DNA of 64,000 nucleotides from Leadbetterella byssophila_A (GCA_040394735.1 JBEBRR010000002.1:1-64000); one strand, 5' to 3'; numbered from the stretch's first letter, positions 6,200 to 15,822 are shown. Program-made: numbers and translations. The notes: generated from the letters alone by a model not told the origin.

Positions 6200-9124
6200 T
6201 TATTCGATAAGGCTGAGGATATCCTCGGTGGTCAATGATTTAAAGAAACTTTCCTCCTCGATGATGAGCTCATCAAAAAGCTGTTTTTTGGTGTTCTGAA
6301 GTTCTACGATTTTCTCTTCAATGGTATTTTGTGAAATGAATTTATAGCTGAAGACCGTTTTGGTTTGCCCTATGCGGTGGGCCCGGTCTACGGCCTGGGC
6401 CTCAATGGCCGGATTCCACCACGGATCGAGTATAAAAACGTTTTCGGCTGCCGTGAGGTTAAGTCCCACGCCGCCGGCTTTGAGTGATATCAGGAAGATC
6501 CGCTCGCTGTCCTGCTTCTGGAAACGGTCAACCAGCTCCATCCGGTTTTTCGTGGCGCCGTCGAGGTAAAGAAAGGGGATGTCTTCCCGGCGGAGGGCTT
6601 CGGCTACAAACTCCAGGTGTTTTACAAACTGGCTGAATACCAGTGTCTTTGATCCTTCCTGTACTACCTCACGGATGCGTTGCATCACATCGTTCCCTTT
6701 CCCGGATTCCCCCCCGTAATCTGAGGAGACCATGGCCGGGTGATTGGCCAGCTGGCGAAGCTTGGACAGCCCCTGAAGCACCAGGATACTGGACTTGCCC
6801 AAAGTACCGCTTTCCTGCATTCCCATGATCTGGTTTCTTACATAAGAGCGGGTCTCATCGTACAGCTTTTCCTGTTCTTCAGTCATCTGGCAGTAAACTA
6901 CCGACTCTATTTTCTCCGGCAGGTCTTTGGCTACCTGTCGTTTATTTCTCCGGAGCATAAAGGGCCGGATTCGCGCAGAAAGCACTCTCAGGCTGGCTTC
7001 GTCTTTTTCTTTTTCTATGGGACTCTGGTATTTCTTCTTAAAGGAGGACAGGCTTCCGAGAAGACCGGGATTAATGAAACTCATCTGGCTCCATAGGTCC
7101 AGCGTACTGTTTTCGAGAGGGGTTCCGGTCAGAATCAGACGGTTTTGGGTGTTGAGCTCCATAACTGCCTTAAAATTGGCGGAAGCCGCATTTTTGATCG
7201 ACTGTGATTCATCAAGAATGGCGTAATTGAACCTGAAATGGCGGATGAAATCAATATCAGAACGAAGTACACCATACGAGCAGATGATAAGGTCATACAG
7301 GGCAAATGCCTGCGCATCCCGTATCCTTTGGGTGCCATAATGAACCATTACACGAAGATCAGGCGTAAACCGTGCGGCTTCCTTCTGCCAGTTGTAGATG
7401 AGGGAGGTAGGTAATACCAGCAGGCAGGGAGCATCCGGTTTTTCTTCCCTGATTTTCTGCAGAAAGGCCAGTGTAGTGACCGTTTTTCCCAACCCCATAT
7501 CATCGGCCAGGCACCCTCCGAGACCATAATTCTTTAAGAAATGGAGCCAGTTATAACCGGCTTTCTGGTAAGGGCGCAGCTCTCCTTCAAATTTTTCCGG
7601 CAGCGGAACATCCTGTATCTCCTCGAAATCTGACAGCGCCGAAAGCTTCCGGTTCATCATGGTGGTAAGCACGCCGTCATGCGCCAGCAGGTTGACAAGC
7701 CCTACAAATTGCTTTTTGAGGCGGGGGCCTTCATCCCCGGCTTCATCCATATTTTCAAACAGCTCGGAGAATTTTTTGAACCAGGCCTCCGGTATGGTGG
7801 CCATCCGGCCGTCAGGCAGCTGAAACTCCCTGATGTTATGGAGAATATAATACCTGAACTTTTTGAAGGGTATCCGGAATTCTCCGAAGATCACCTGGGC
7901 TTCAATATCAAACCAGTCGTTCTTTTCCACCACCTTAAGATCTACGTGAGTGTAGCCCAGGAAGTATGTAGCTGAATTTCCTGCACTCTGCTGAACGGTC
8001 ACCGGGTAAGTTTCCAGCATCTCCAGGTGTTCATTGACCCATTCAATGGCGTGATTTTTAGGCAGCACGGCCCGCCCGTTCCGGAGGTCGAGACCTTCAC
8101 TTTTCAGGAAGGAGATGACGGCCTTCTCGGCAGGAAGGTTCTTTTTGATTTTATGAAATCTCCAGGAATCCGGGGTTTTCTCCAGGTATACATAGGCCGG
8201 GTCACTGAAGTTGTCAAATTTAAAGTCGTGATCCCCGTAGGAGAAGATCAGCTCCAGCACCACTTCGGCGGAAGACTGTTCTTCCGGGTTGTTACCGAAC
8301 AGGTTGTTCTGGCCGGGGGCTTTTACCTCGGTGATTTGCAGCCGGGTGGTAAATTCCTCCCTTTCGTACGATATTTCAAATCCCTGGGCATACACATTGA
8401 AGTTAGCAATAAGCGGCACAATGAACCTGCTGTAATAGGTATCTTCTATTTTGCGGGGGATTTCAATATTGGATTTCTGCAGGAAGGGGCGCAGCTTTTT
8501 CCCGTCTACGTGATCTTCGAAGAGGTATACCAGGTTATCGATCAGCAGAACGGCGGGGATGTCGTTAATGATGAGTCCGTTCCGGAACTGAAATTTCACC
8601 TTTTCGCCGTTGCATTTAATAATGGGGTAATAGATGGTTTTTTCTTCCTCCCGGTTGAAATGAAAATAGACTTTGGCCGGTTCTTCTACGATCTGCGCTT
8701 CTTTCCAGGTAGGGATGCCGTCGCTTCCCATGATGAAGAAATTTTCTCCCCGGATGTTCCGGTAAATTTCTTTCCGGTAATTATCCACATAGGCCAGGAT
8801 TGCCTCCCTCAGGGCAGGATCGTCTTTTTCACCATCAAAGACCTTCTTGAAAAAATCATCTCTTTTGAGCTTTTTCCCTGTGTTGAACTTCCTGAATATG
8901 GCGTCCTGCTGAATTTTAGAGGTAAGTTCTACCAGCCGGATCTGTTCACGGGTGAGCCCGGCCTTAAAATCTTTTACATTGGTGCCGGAGATATTCTGCG
9001 ACTGAAAGGAGAAGTCTCCTTTCTGGGTAAGCTTTACCACGAAGGGTTCCAGGAGATATCCGAGGAACTCATGCTGGTACAGGCTGAAGACAAGTTTAAA
9101 AGGTTCAGTAGGTGAAACGATCAT
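6200..9124 (-). CDS. SNF2-family DNA translocase / helicase
   Basis: A 974-residue SWI2/SNF2-type ATPase. Residues 1-~500 form a long N-terminal region typical of bacterial SNF2 proteins, without a signal peptide. The motor follows: Walker A LADDMGLGKT (~539-548), motif II DESQ (~638-641, in place of DEAH/DEGH), motif III LTGTPLEN (~664-671), motif V KAGGVGLNLT and motif VI DRAHRIGQ (~913-920). All ATPase motifs look intact. Such proteins move on double-stranded DNA and remodel protein-DNA or RNA polymerase complexes; the exact role in Bacteroidota is not established to my knowledge. The gene is a single transcription unit with a good promoter, divergent from fabI. Confidence 0.92.
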   Translation of the reverse strand: MIVSPTEPFKLVFSLYQHEFLGYLLEPFVVKLTQKGDFSFQSQNISGTNVKDFKAGLTREQIRLVELTSKIQQDAIFRKFNTGKKLKRDDFFKKVFDGEKDDPALREAILAYVDNYRKEIYRNIRGENFFIMGSDGIPTWKEAQIVEEPAKVYFHFNREEEKTIYYPIIKCNGEKVKFQFRNGLIINDIPAVLLIDNLVYLFEDHVDGKKLRPFLQKSNIEIPRKIEDTYYSRFIVPLIANFNVYAQGFEISYEREEFTTRLQITEVKAPGQNNLFGNNPEEQSSAEVVLELIFSYGDHDFKFDNFSDPAYVYLEKTPDSWRFHKIKKNLPAEKAVISFLKSEGLDLRNGRAVLPKNHAIEWVNEHLEMLETYPVTVQQSAGNSATYFLGYTHVDLKVVEKNDWFDIEAQVIFGEFRIPFKKFRYYILHNIREFQLPDGRMATIPEAWFKKFSELFENMDEAGDEGPRLKKQFVGLVNLLAHDGVLTTMMNRKLSALSDFEEIQDVPLPEKFEGELRPYQKAGYNWLHFLKNYGLGGCLADDMGLGKTVTTLAFLQKIREEKPDAPCLLVLPTSLIYNWQKEAARFTPDLRVMVHYGTQRIRDAQAFALYDLIICSYGVLRSDIDFIRHFRFNYAILDESQSIKNAASANFKAVMELNTQNRLILTGTPLENSTLDLWSQMSFINPGLLGSLSSFKKKYQSPIEKEKDEASLRVLSARIRPFMLRRNKRQVAKDLPEKIESVVYCQMTEEQEKLYDETRSYVRNQIMGMQESGTLGKSSILVLQGLSKLRQLANHPAMVSSDYGGESGKGNDVMQRIREVVQEGSKTLVFSQFVKHLEFVAEALRREDIPFLYLDGATKNRMELVDRFQKQDSERIFLISLKAGGVGLNLTAAENVFILDPWWNPAIEAQAVDRAHRIGQTKTVFSYKFISQNTIEEKIVELQNTKKQLFDELIIEEESFFKSLTTEDILSLIE

Positions 9125-9144
9125 GAATTTTGAAAAACGGGTTT

Positions 9145-9175
9145 CAAAACTACAGCAAAACCGGGTGCCTGCAAA
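9145..9175 (-). promoter_or_regulatory. Promoter of the SNF2 gene
   Basis: On the minus strand a -33 TTTG (9172-9175) and an exact -7 TAGTTTTG (9145-9152) are separated by 19 bases, ideal for the Bacteroidota housekeeping sigma factor. Start codon 21 bases further on. Confidence 0.7.
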
Positions 9176-9236
9176 GTCTTTTTTGAAAAGATTCTGAATG
9201 CCTTCTCCTGCATAAGGTTCTTATCGAAAAAAATAA

Positions 9237-9244
9237 TACTTTTG
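9237..9244 (+). promoter_or_regulatory. -7 promoter element for fabI
   Basis: TACTTTTG matches TAnnTTTG exactly, 32 bases before the fabI ATG. No TTTG was seen at the -33 distance. Confidence 0.55.
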
Positions 9245-9275
9245 TGTACTACAATTAAGATTAACATAATACACT

Positions 9276-10094
9276 ATGGGTTACGGACTACTTAAAGGGA
9301 AAAGAGGAATAATCTCCGGGGCAATAGATGAAAATTCTATTGCCTGGAAGATAGCTCAGCGGGCGAAAGACGAAGGTGCCATATTTACACTGACCAATGC
9401 ACCTATAGCCATGCGGATGGGCGAGATCAATAAGCTGGCCGAAGAATGCAATGCGCAGATTATCCCGGCCGATGCCACCAGTGTGGAGGATATTGAAAAC
9501 CTGTTCAGCCAGTCGGTAGAGATACTGGGAGGTAAACTCGACTTTGTACTGCATTCTATCGGGATGTCACCTAACGTAAGGAAAGGAAAGGAATACGGCG
9601 ACCTGAATTATGAATGGTATAAGCAGAGCGTTGATATCTCGGCTATGTCTTTTCACAAGTTTATGCAGGTAGCGGAAAAGCAGGACGCCATCAATGAATG
9701 GGGTTCAATAGTGGCCCTGACCTATATGGCAGCTCAGCGTACTTTTTCATTCTACAGCGATATGGCGGATGCCAAGGCCATGCTGGAGTCGATTGCCCGG
9801 AGCTACGGCTACCGTTACGGTAAGTTAAAGAATGTAAGGGTAAATACGGTTTCGCAGTCACCTACCAAAACACGTGCCGGCGGCGGAATCGGCGGATTCG
9901 GCAATTTCTTTGAATTTGCCGAGAAGATGGCTCCTCTGGGCAATGCTACCGCTGATGACTGTGCGGATTATGTAGTGACCCTGTTCTCTGACCTCACCCG
10001 CAAAGTAACCATGCAGAATCTTTACCACGACGGCGGATTCTCCATGACCGGGATTTCGGCTGAAGTGCTGGAAATGATCAAGCCGGCAGAATAA
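9276..10094 (+). CDS. fabI: Enoyl-[acyl-carrier-protein] reductase (NADH), FabI
   Basis: A 272-residue short-chain dehydrogenase-fold protein that carries out the last step of each fatty-acid elongation cycle. Visible: the N-terminal nucleotide-binding segment LLKGKRGIISGAIDENSIAWKIA, the LHSIGMSPN stretch, the catalytic Tyr-(X)6-Lys pattern of FabI within TYMAAQRTFSFYSDMADAKAMLE, and the conserved RVNTVSQSPTKTRA. Length is normal. It is a single-gene unit with its own promoter and terminator. The fold and motifs distinguish FabI from FabL and FabV with good confidence. Likely essential. Confidence 0.93.
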   Translation: MGYGLLKGKRGIISGAIDENSIAWKIAQRAKDEGAIFTLTNAPIAMRMGEINKLAEECNAQIIPADATSVEDIENLFSQSVEILGGKLDFVLHSIGMSPNVRKGKEYGDLNYEWYKQSVDISAMSFHKFMQVAEKQDAINEWGSIVALTYMAAQRTFSFYSDMADAKAMLESIARSYGYRYGKLKNVRVNTVSQSPTKTRAGGGIGGFGNFFEFAEKMAPLGNATADDCADYVVTLFSDLTRKVTMQNLYHDGGFSMTGISAEVLEMIKPAE

Positions 10095-10118
10095 GACAGA
10101 ATTTACAGCAATTACTTC

Positions 10119-10156
10119 TCTCCCGTATCTGAGTGATCAGGTGCGGGAGATTTTTT
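10119..10156 (+). terminator. Terminator after fabI
   Basis: A 14-bp stem with two G-U pairs (10119-10132 with 10137-10150, beginning TCTCCCG and ending CGGGAGA) and a GTGA loop is followed by six T residues. Confidence 0.9.
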
Positions 10157-10250
10157 ATGGATATATCAGGAGAGAGTGCTGAAAAGAGAGGTTTTGCCTG
10201 CGTGGCCAGGCCCGTCGAAGGGGACTCAGAAGGTAGCCGCAGGGTAAAAT

Positions 10251-10280
10251 AAAAAGACCACCCCACAGGATGGTCTTTTT
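10251..10280. terminator. Terminator after nrdA (bidirectional)
   Basis: A perfect 10-bp stem AAAAAGACCA / TGGTCTTTTT with a 10-base loop lies 20 bases beyond the nrdA stop. The A and T arms let it work in both directions. Confidence 0.85.
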
Positions 10281-10299
10281 ATTATAAAAGAGATAAGAT

Positions 10300-12783
10300 T
10301 TACGACCCGCACATTTCACATCCTTCCGGATTATCAAGCGAACATTGCATGGCCGCGTATTTCTGTTCGGTTTCACTCATCTGGAAGCTGGCTGCCGCTT
10401 CTTTATTTTTTTCGGTATGCTCTTTGGCGTAAGCTTCGTAATTCAGGGGCTTTTCCTGAATGTTCTGGGTTACAGGCACGGTTTCGGCAATGGCCTGACG
10501 GTCTACCGTAAACTTCACTGCATCAGCGGCCGCTTTGGTTCTCAGGTAGTACATGCCGGTTTTCAGTCCTGCTTTCCATGAATAGAAATGCATGGAGGTC
10601 AGCTTGGCGAAATTCGGATCGGTCATGAAGATGTTCAGCGACTGGCTCTGGCAGATATAGGCGCCCCTGTCGGCCGACATATCAATGATGGTCTTCTGCT
10701 TGATCTCCCAGGCGGTTTTGTACAGCTCCTTGAGATGTGCCGGAATTTCAGCGATGGCCTGAACGGAGCCATTGGCGGCGATCAGCTTATTTTTCATGGT
10801 ATCATTCCATAGGCCTATCTTCACCAGGTCACGCAGCAGGTGCTTGTTCACTACCACAAATTCACCGGAAAGCACCCGGCGGCTGTAAATATTGGAGGTG
10901 TAGGGCTCAAAGCACTCGTTATTTCCCAGGATCTGGCTGGTGGAGGCCGTTGGCATCGGGGCCAGCAGCAGCGAGTTTCTCACCCCGTTTTTAATCACTT
11001 TTTCGCGAAGCTCATCCCAATTCCACAGGCCTGAATCCGGGGTTACGTCCCACATGTCGAACTGGAATATACCCTGGGAAACCGGTGAGCCTTCAAAAGA
11101 AGAGTACGGTCCTTCTTCGATGGCCAGTTCCATGGAAGTCTCCATAGAGGCAAAATAGATGGTCTCAAAGATATCCCGGTTAAGCTTCTGGGCTTCTTCA
11201 CTGTCAAATGGGAAGCGCATCAGGATGAAGGCATCTGCCAGTCCCTGGATACCGATACCGATAGGGCGATGACGCTTGTTGCTGTTTTCAGCTTCCGGAA
11301 CAGGGTAGTAGTTGATATCAATGATGCGGTTCAGGTTACGGGTAACCACCTTGGTGATCTCATATAGTTTGTTGAAATCAAACTCAGGACTGGCACTGTC
11401 GGTGTTTACAAATTTTGGCAGCGCTATAGATGCAAGGTTACACACAGCCACTTCATCGGGAGCAGTGTACTCGATGATCTCGGTACAGAGATTCGAAGAC
11501 TTGATGGTGCCCAGGTTTTTCTGGTTTGACTTCTTATTGGCCGCATCCTTGAACAGCATATACGGTGTACCCGTCTCTACCTGTGACTCCAGGATATGGA
11601 ACCACAGATCCTGCGCCTGTACGGTTTTGCGGGCCCGGCCTTCCGCTTCGTATTTCTCGTAAAGCCTTTCAAAATCTTCACCGTAGGTTTCAGAAAGCCC
11701 GGGGCACTCATGCGGACAGAATAACGACCACTGGCCGTTAGATTCCACCCTTTTCATGAACAGATCCGGTGTCCAGAGCGCATAGAAGAGGTCTCTGGCC
11801 CGCTCTTCCTCTTTCCCGTGGTTTTTCTTCATGTTCAGGAACTCGAAGATATCGGCATGCCAGGGTTCCAGGTAAATGGCAAATGAGCCCTTTCGCTTTC
11901 CGCCACCCTGATCCACATAACGGGCGGTGTCATTAAAGACCCTGAGCATAGGGATGATCCCGTTGGAGGTACCGTTGGTGCCTTTGATGTAGCTCCCGGT
12001 GGCCCGCACATTATGAATGGCCAGCCCGATGCCCCCGGCCGACTGGGAAATTTTGGCGGTTTGTTTCAGTGTATCGTAGATTCCGTCGATGCTGTCGTCC
12101 TTCATGGTCAGAAGGAAACACGACGAAAGCTGGGGTTTCGGTGTGCCGGCATTGAAAAGGGTGGGAGTGGCATGGGTAAACCATTTCTCCGAAAGGAGAT
12201 TGTAGGTTTCTACAGCTTTTTCAATGTTTTCCCCGTGAATTCCCACGGCTACACGCATCAGCATGTGCTGAGGTCTTTCCACGATCTTACCGTTCAGCTT
12301 CATCAGGTAAGATTTCTCCAGGGTCTTATATCCGAAGAAATCATAGCCGAAATCCCGGTCATAAATGATGGAGGAATCCAGGAGGGCCGCATTGGCCTGA
12401 ATAATCTTCCAGGTTTCTTTAGAGATGAGCGACGCATTTTCACCGGTTTTGGGGTCAATGTACTGGTATAGCAGTTTCATGGTTCCCGAAAATGACTTCA
12501 GCGTGTTTTTATGCAGGTTGGAAATGGCTATCCTTGCAGCAAGAACCGCGTAGTCAGGATGTTTGGTGGTCATGGAGGCGGCGGTTTCCGCGGCCAGGGT
12601 ATCCAGCTCAGAGGTGGTTACCCCGTCATAGATGCCCGAAACCACTTTCATGGCTACCTCTACAGGTTGAACAAAAACGGGATCTAACCCGTAACAGAGT
12701 CTCTCAATTCGTGCAGTAACTTTATCGAATTTTACGGATTCTCTCCGGCCATCTCTTTTTATAACAAACATGGTATTTAGCAA
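10300..12783 (-). CDS. nrdA: Ribonucleoside-diphosphate reductase alpha subunit (class I)
   Basis: An 827-residue large subunit that reduces ribonucleotides to deoxyribonucleotides. An ATP-cone domain occupies residues ~1-95 (FVIKRDGRRESVKFDKV), followed by the catalytic barrel: LSSCFLL (redox Cys), SAGGIGL, SNLCTEI (thiyl-radical Cys), VCNLASI (second redox Cys) and the GMYYLRT Tyr pair of the radical-transfer path. The C-terminus ends CEMCGS, the mobile redox Cys pair. No small subunit (nrdB) is found within several kilobases on either side. The Tyr pair and the C-terminal Cys argue against class II. It has its own promoter, and a DnaA-box-rich gap lies upstream. Confidence 0.95.
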   Translation of the reverse strand: MLNTMFVIKRDGRRESVKFDKVTARIERLCYGLDPVFVQPVEVAMKVVSGIYDGVTTSELDTLAAETAASMTTKHPDYAVLAARIAISNLHKNTLKSFSGTMKLLYQYIDPKTGENASLISKETWKIIQANAALLDSSIIYDRDFGYDFFGYKTLEKSYLMKLNGKIVERPQHMLMRVAVGIHGENIEKAVETYNLLSEKWFTHATPTLFNAGTPKPQLSSCFLLTMKDDSIDGIYDTLKQTAKISQSAGGIGLAIHNVRATGSYIKGTNGTSNGIIPMLRVFNDTARYVDQGGGKRKGSFAIYLEPWHADIFEFLNMKKNHGKEEERARDLFYALWTPDLFMKRVESNGQWSLFCPHECPGLSETYGEDFERLYEKYEAEGRARKTVQAQDLWFHILESQVETGTPYMLFKDAANKKSNQKNLGTIKSSNLCTEIIEYTAPDEVAVCNLASIALPKFVNTDSASPEFDFNKLYEITKVVTRNLNRIIDINYYPVPEAENSNKRHRPIGIGIQGLADAFILMRFPFDSEEAQKLNRDIFETIYFASMETSMELAIEEGPYSSFEGSPVSQGIFQFDMWDVTPDSGLWNWDELREKVIKNGVRNSLLLAPMPTASTSQILGNNECFEPYTSNIYSRRVLSGEFVVVNKHLLRDLVKIGLWNDTMKNKLIAANGSVQAIAEIPAHLKELYKTAWEIKQKTIIDMSADRGAYICQSQSLNIFMTDPNFAKLTSMHFYSWKAGLKTGMYYLRTKAAADAVKFTVDRQAIAETVPVTQNIQEKPLNYEAYAKEHTEKNKEAAASFQMSETEQKYAAMQCSLDNPEGCEMCGS

Positions 12784-12844
12784 TCAGGTGAAAAATGGGG
12801 TAATAATCTGGTTATTTCAAATGTTGTTTTTCGCAAAGCGATTT

Positions 12845-12852
12845 CAAAGCTA
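12845..12852 (-). promoter_or_regulatory. -7 promoter element for nrdA
   Basis: TAGCTTTG on the minus strand is an exact -7 match, 61 bases before the nrdA ATG. The nearest upstream TTTG is only 14 bases away, so the -33 element is uncertain. Confidence 0.5.
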
Positions 12853-13147
12853 TTTAAAAAAAAGTACAAAAAAAAAGAGGGTGAAACCGCCTTGTTTATA
12901 ATTATTAAAAATATATAAAATGAGTGAAAAAGTTGTGCTGCTTATTATCAGACGATTAAGATATTTTGGGTTGGAAGGCAACTAAAAAAAATCCTATGAA
13001 AAAAATTTATCCACACGCACCGGGGCTTGTACCGGATAATAAAATTGTGTATAAACTGTTGCTTTCCTAAATGTTATCCACTATATTTCAACACACTTAT
13101 CAACAATTAATATACTAATTATTAATCACTACATTCCATTATCAACA
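12853..13147. other. AT-rich gap with a cluster of DnaA boxes (candidate oriC or DnaA control region)
   Basis: The gap between nrdA and the pyrophosphokinase gene is strongly AT-rich and holds no gene. Its right half has five DnaA-box-like 9-mers in 141 bases: TTATCCACA at 13007-13015 (perfect), TGTGTATAA at 13046-13054 (8/9, opposite strand), TTATCCACT at 13074-13082 (8/9), and TTATCAACA at 13097-13105 and 13139-13147 (8/9 each; the last lies inside the end of the neighbouring gene). A/T runs at 12853-12871 and 12897-12922 would serve as an unwinding element. This layout fits a replication origin. Alternatively DnaA may regulate nrdA, as it does in E. coli; dnaA itself is not in the window. 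Confidence 0.5.
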
Positions 13148-13790
13148 TTGTTCCTTCCACATATTCCACACTTACCTCCCCGTCTTCCGCCGCCTCGTTG
13201 GAGCTGCCGTTCCGGTACCCCAGATGAAGCGTTTCGTGATGGAGCGGGTAACGGAGATTCCGGGTGGTAATGCCGGTGGTGATTCCCAGCGGCATCAGTG
13301 AGATTACCGTGCCTTTGCGGTACCATTTAACGAATTTATGGGGTAGAGGCAATATTGGAAAAATACAAGAATAGTCATCAATGATCTTCAGGCTGATCCT
13401 GTCGGCATATTTGGGCAGAACGGATATGTTCACCAGGGTGTGATCGGCCCTCCTGCCGGTAGCCCAGATGATATTGGCTGCCGGAAACTCCTCTTCTACG
13501 AGGTAGAGAATGGCTTTTTCGAGATCGGTGAATGTCTGATCCGGGGTGTGAACCACCTTTACCGGGTACTGGCTTTGCCGGATGGTTTCCGGGTCTTTTC
13601 CGTCAAAGTCTCCGAGAATCACATCTATTTTTATTCCTAAGCCAAGCACCCGGTCCAGCGCACCGTCCAGCACGATCACCGTAGGCGACCACTCCAGCAG
13701 CTGACCTAGCAGATCGGGTGAACAGGACTCGCCGTTGGCAATGATGAGGGCGGGTTCCTGTTTTTCTCTTACTACATGGTGTGAAGACAT
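13122..13790 (-). CDS. Thiamine pyrophosphokinase
   Basis: A 222-residue cytoplasmic enzyme that transfers pyrophosphate from ATP to thiamine to make thiamine diphosphate. The family motifs are present: IVLDGALDR, ILGDFDGKDPET, TFTDLEKAI (metal and nucleotide site), ATGRRADHTLVNI, and the C-terminal beta-sandwich with GTVISLMPLG and TRNLRYPL. The gene starts 11 bases after the stop of the upstream hexosaminidase gene on the same strand, so the two may share a transcript, though they are not linked metabolically. Its 3' end carries one of the DnaA-box-like sites. Confidence 0.88.
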   Translation of the reverse strand: MSSHHVVREKQEPALIIANGESCSPDLLGQLLEWSPTVIVLDGALDRVLGLGIKIDVILGDFDGKDPETIRQSQYPVKVVHTPDQTFTDLEKAILYLVEEEFPAANIIWATGRRADHTLVNISVLPKYADRISLKIIDDYSCIFPILPLPHKFVKWYRKGTVISLMPLGITTGITTRNLRYPLHHETLHLGYRNGSSNEAAEDGEVSVEYVEGTMLIMECSD

Positions 13791-13801
13791 ATGAGAGATG
13801 T

Positions 13802-15679
13802 TTATTTAGCTCTTTTGATAAGCTCGTCGCGGGGAATGATGAGCTCGCGCCCGAGTTCCCTGCCGTTCCGGTACGTTTGTGTTCTTAAACGAAGCCTTCC
13901 TTCCGGTATTTCCACAGGGGCTGTATATGGGGAGGAGAACTTTACGGGATAGGTATTATCGAGCGAATAGAATACTTCTGCGCCGGGGATGACCGTTTTC
14001 AGTTCGAGGAAATACCGGTTATCTTTCCGGGTAACGGTGACTTCAGGCTCATAAATGGTTTTGGCGATACTGATGCCGGCCTGGTCAAATCGCTCAAACG
14101 TATTTTCCAGGCGGGTTACAAAATCAGCAAAGGTACTTGCATTTTTAGGCGACCATAGCTTCTCCGAAAGGGCCAGCGCCCGCGGGTAAGCCATGTAGTA
14201 GGCAAACTGAAGGGTAGGGATCACTTCCGTCCAAAGGTTCCCCTGTCCGCCCAGTATATATTTCGGATCCACTCCTTCCGGGGTGGGATCCAGCTCATAT
14301 GATTTAGCCAGGCTGAGGTCGGCGTAGATGGGATTTTCCACAGACTTATCGCCCTGGGTATAATCGAGATAAGCATAGGTGGTGGGGGTCATCACCACGT
14401 AATGGCCTTCTTTTGCCGCTTTAATGCCGCCATCCATCCCTCTCCAGCTCATTACAGCGGTAGAGCGGGGCAGCCCGCCACCGTCCAGGATTTCATCCCA
14501 GCCGATCATTTTCTTGCCTTTGGCATTGATAATATCGTTTACCCGTCTGACAAAATAGGCCTGAAGCTCCTTGGTATCCCCGAGGTTATTCTTTTTCATA
14601 AATTCCCGGACACCGGCGTCTTCCGCCCAATAGCCGTGATAGCACTCGTCACCTCCCATGTGGATGTATTCACCCGGGAAAAGCTGTGCTACTTCGGTCA
14701 TTATCCTGTCTACAAATGCGTATACATTTTCATCGGCGGGGTTCAGGGTGTTTTCGATCAGCATTTTGAATTCATGGGCTCCGTACCATTCTGCAAACTT
14801 GGAACCGGGATTCACAAATTTCGGCTCTTTTTTGACAGAAAGTTCAGGATAGGCCGCCAGCAGGGCCATGGAGTGCCCGGGGAGATCAATTTCAGGTACG
14901 ATGGTAACGTTCCTGTCGGCAGCAAACTGTATCACCTCGCGGATCTGCTCCTGGGTGTAAAAACCACCGTAAGTGGCTTTTTCCCCTTCACGCGGATACG
15001 GCCGGGTTTCTCCGAACGCACCGTGACGTTCTACCCGCCAGGCCCCAGTCTGTGTCAGTTTGGGCAGGGATTTGATCTCGATCCGCCAGCCTTCGTCGTC
15101 GGTAAGATGCCAGTGAAACACATTGAATTTGTATTGCGACATCCGGTCGATGAAGTCTTTTACTTCCTCTACGGTGAAAAAGTGGCGGCTGACATCCAGC
15201 ATGAGACCCCGCCACCGGTAACGGGGATAGTCGGTGATACGGCATTGCGGAACGCTTACGGCATCGGTATAAACGGCTTTCCGGTTTTCCAGCCGGGCCG
15301 GCAGCAGCTGCCGTAGCGACTGGATGCCGTTAAAGATGCCGGTATGTGTATTGGCTGTGAGGCTGATCTCATTTTCTTTTACATCAAGAATATAGCCTTC
15401 ATCTCCCAGCTTTTCGTCTTTGCCAAGCCGGAAGATCACTGCCGGATTTTTCCCTTTCCCGGTGACGGTTACCGGCGAGGCCTGCCCGGTAAAGCGGCTG
15501 AGATCTTCCGCATATTTTTTTATTTCCGGCTGTCCCTCCGGCACTACAAAATCCACCGTTTTTCCGAAAGTAAATACGCCCGTCCTTTTTTCGGTATGTA
15601 CAGGAACGGGAATAACAGACTGGGCAGAGGCCGCAATACAGGTAAAAAAGAGACCCAGGAGGAGGAAAAAGCTTCTCAT
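13802..15679 (-). CDS. Beta-N-acetylhexosaminidase, GH20 (exported)
   Basis: A 625-residue exported enzyme that removes terminal GlcNAc/GalNAc from chitin oligomers and glycoproteins using the substrate's own acetamido group. Residues 1-20 are a signal peptide ending ASAQ. A GH20b-type N-terminal domain covers ~20-150. The barrel follows with HWHLTDDEGWRIEI, EIDLPGHS and HMGGDECY, where Asp344-Glu345 are the catalytic pair, and TEVIPTLQFAYYMAYPR near its end. The last ~80 residues form a beta domain (VFYSLDNTYPV) of the chitobiase C-terminal type. No lipobox and no T9SS domain, so it is probably periplasmic. It could feed amino sugars to the NagB-LmbE enzyme at 3837. Confidence 0.93.
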   Translation of the reverse strand: MRSFFLLLGLFFTCIAASAQSVIPVPVHTEKRTGVFTFGKTVDFVVPEGQPEIKKYAEDLSRFTGQASPVTVTGKGKNPAVIFRLGKDEKLGDEGYILDVKENEISLTANTHTGIFNGIQSLRQLLPARLENRKAVYTDAVSVPQCRITDYPRYRWRGLMLDVSRHFFTVEEVKDFIDRMSQYKFNVFHWHLTDDEGWRIEIKSLPKLTQTGAWRVERHGAFGETRPYPREGEKATYGGFYTQEQIREVIQFAADRNVTIVPEIDLPGHSMALLAAYPELSVKKEPKFVNPGSKFAEWYGAHEFKMLIENTLNPADENVYAFVDRIMTEVAQLFPGEYIHMGGDECYHGYWAEDAGVREFMKKNNLGDTKELQAYFVRRVNDIINAKGKKMIGWDEILDGGGLPRSTAVMSWRGMDGGIKAAKEGHYVVMTPTTYAYLDYTQGDKSVENPIYADLSLAKSYELDPTPEGVDPKYILGGQGNLWTEVIPTLQFAYYMAYPRALALSEKLWSPKNASTFADFVTRLENTFERFDQAGISIAKTIYEPEVTVTRKDNRYFLELKTVIPGAEVFYSLDNTYPVKFSSPYTAPVEIPEGRLRLRTQTYRNGRELGRELIIPRDELIKRAK

Positions 15680-15789
15680 GTATATTTTTATTTAATGGTG
15701 ATCTGCTGCAATTCACGGCAAAATACAATAAACACCGGGAATTTAAAAATGAAAGAAAATGTGATGTTATTACACAATTTCGGAAGCGC

Positions 15790-15822
15790 TTTGACGGCTG
15801 TATCGGCCCGTATATACTTTTG
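15790..15822 (+). promoter_or_regulatory. Promoter upstream of the DUF1508 gene (distal)
   Basis: A -33 TTTG (15790-15793) and an exact -7 TACTTTTG (15815-15822) are 21 bases apart. It would give a leader of about 160 bases before the ATG at 15991, or a short untranslated RNA. This is one of the two notable things in the 311-base gap 15680-15990. Confidence 0.55.

Noticed and set aside
8027..9115. 362-codon plus-strand frame opposite the SNF2 gene
   Set aside because: It is the complement of strongly conserved helicase coding sequence and shows no domain, signal or promoter of its own.
14402..15316. 304-codon plus-strand frame opposite the GH20 gene
   Set aside because: Composition follows the antisense of GH20 motifs; no recognisable protein features.
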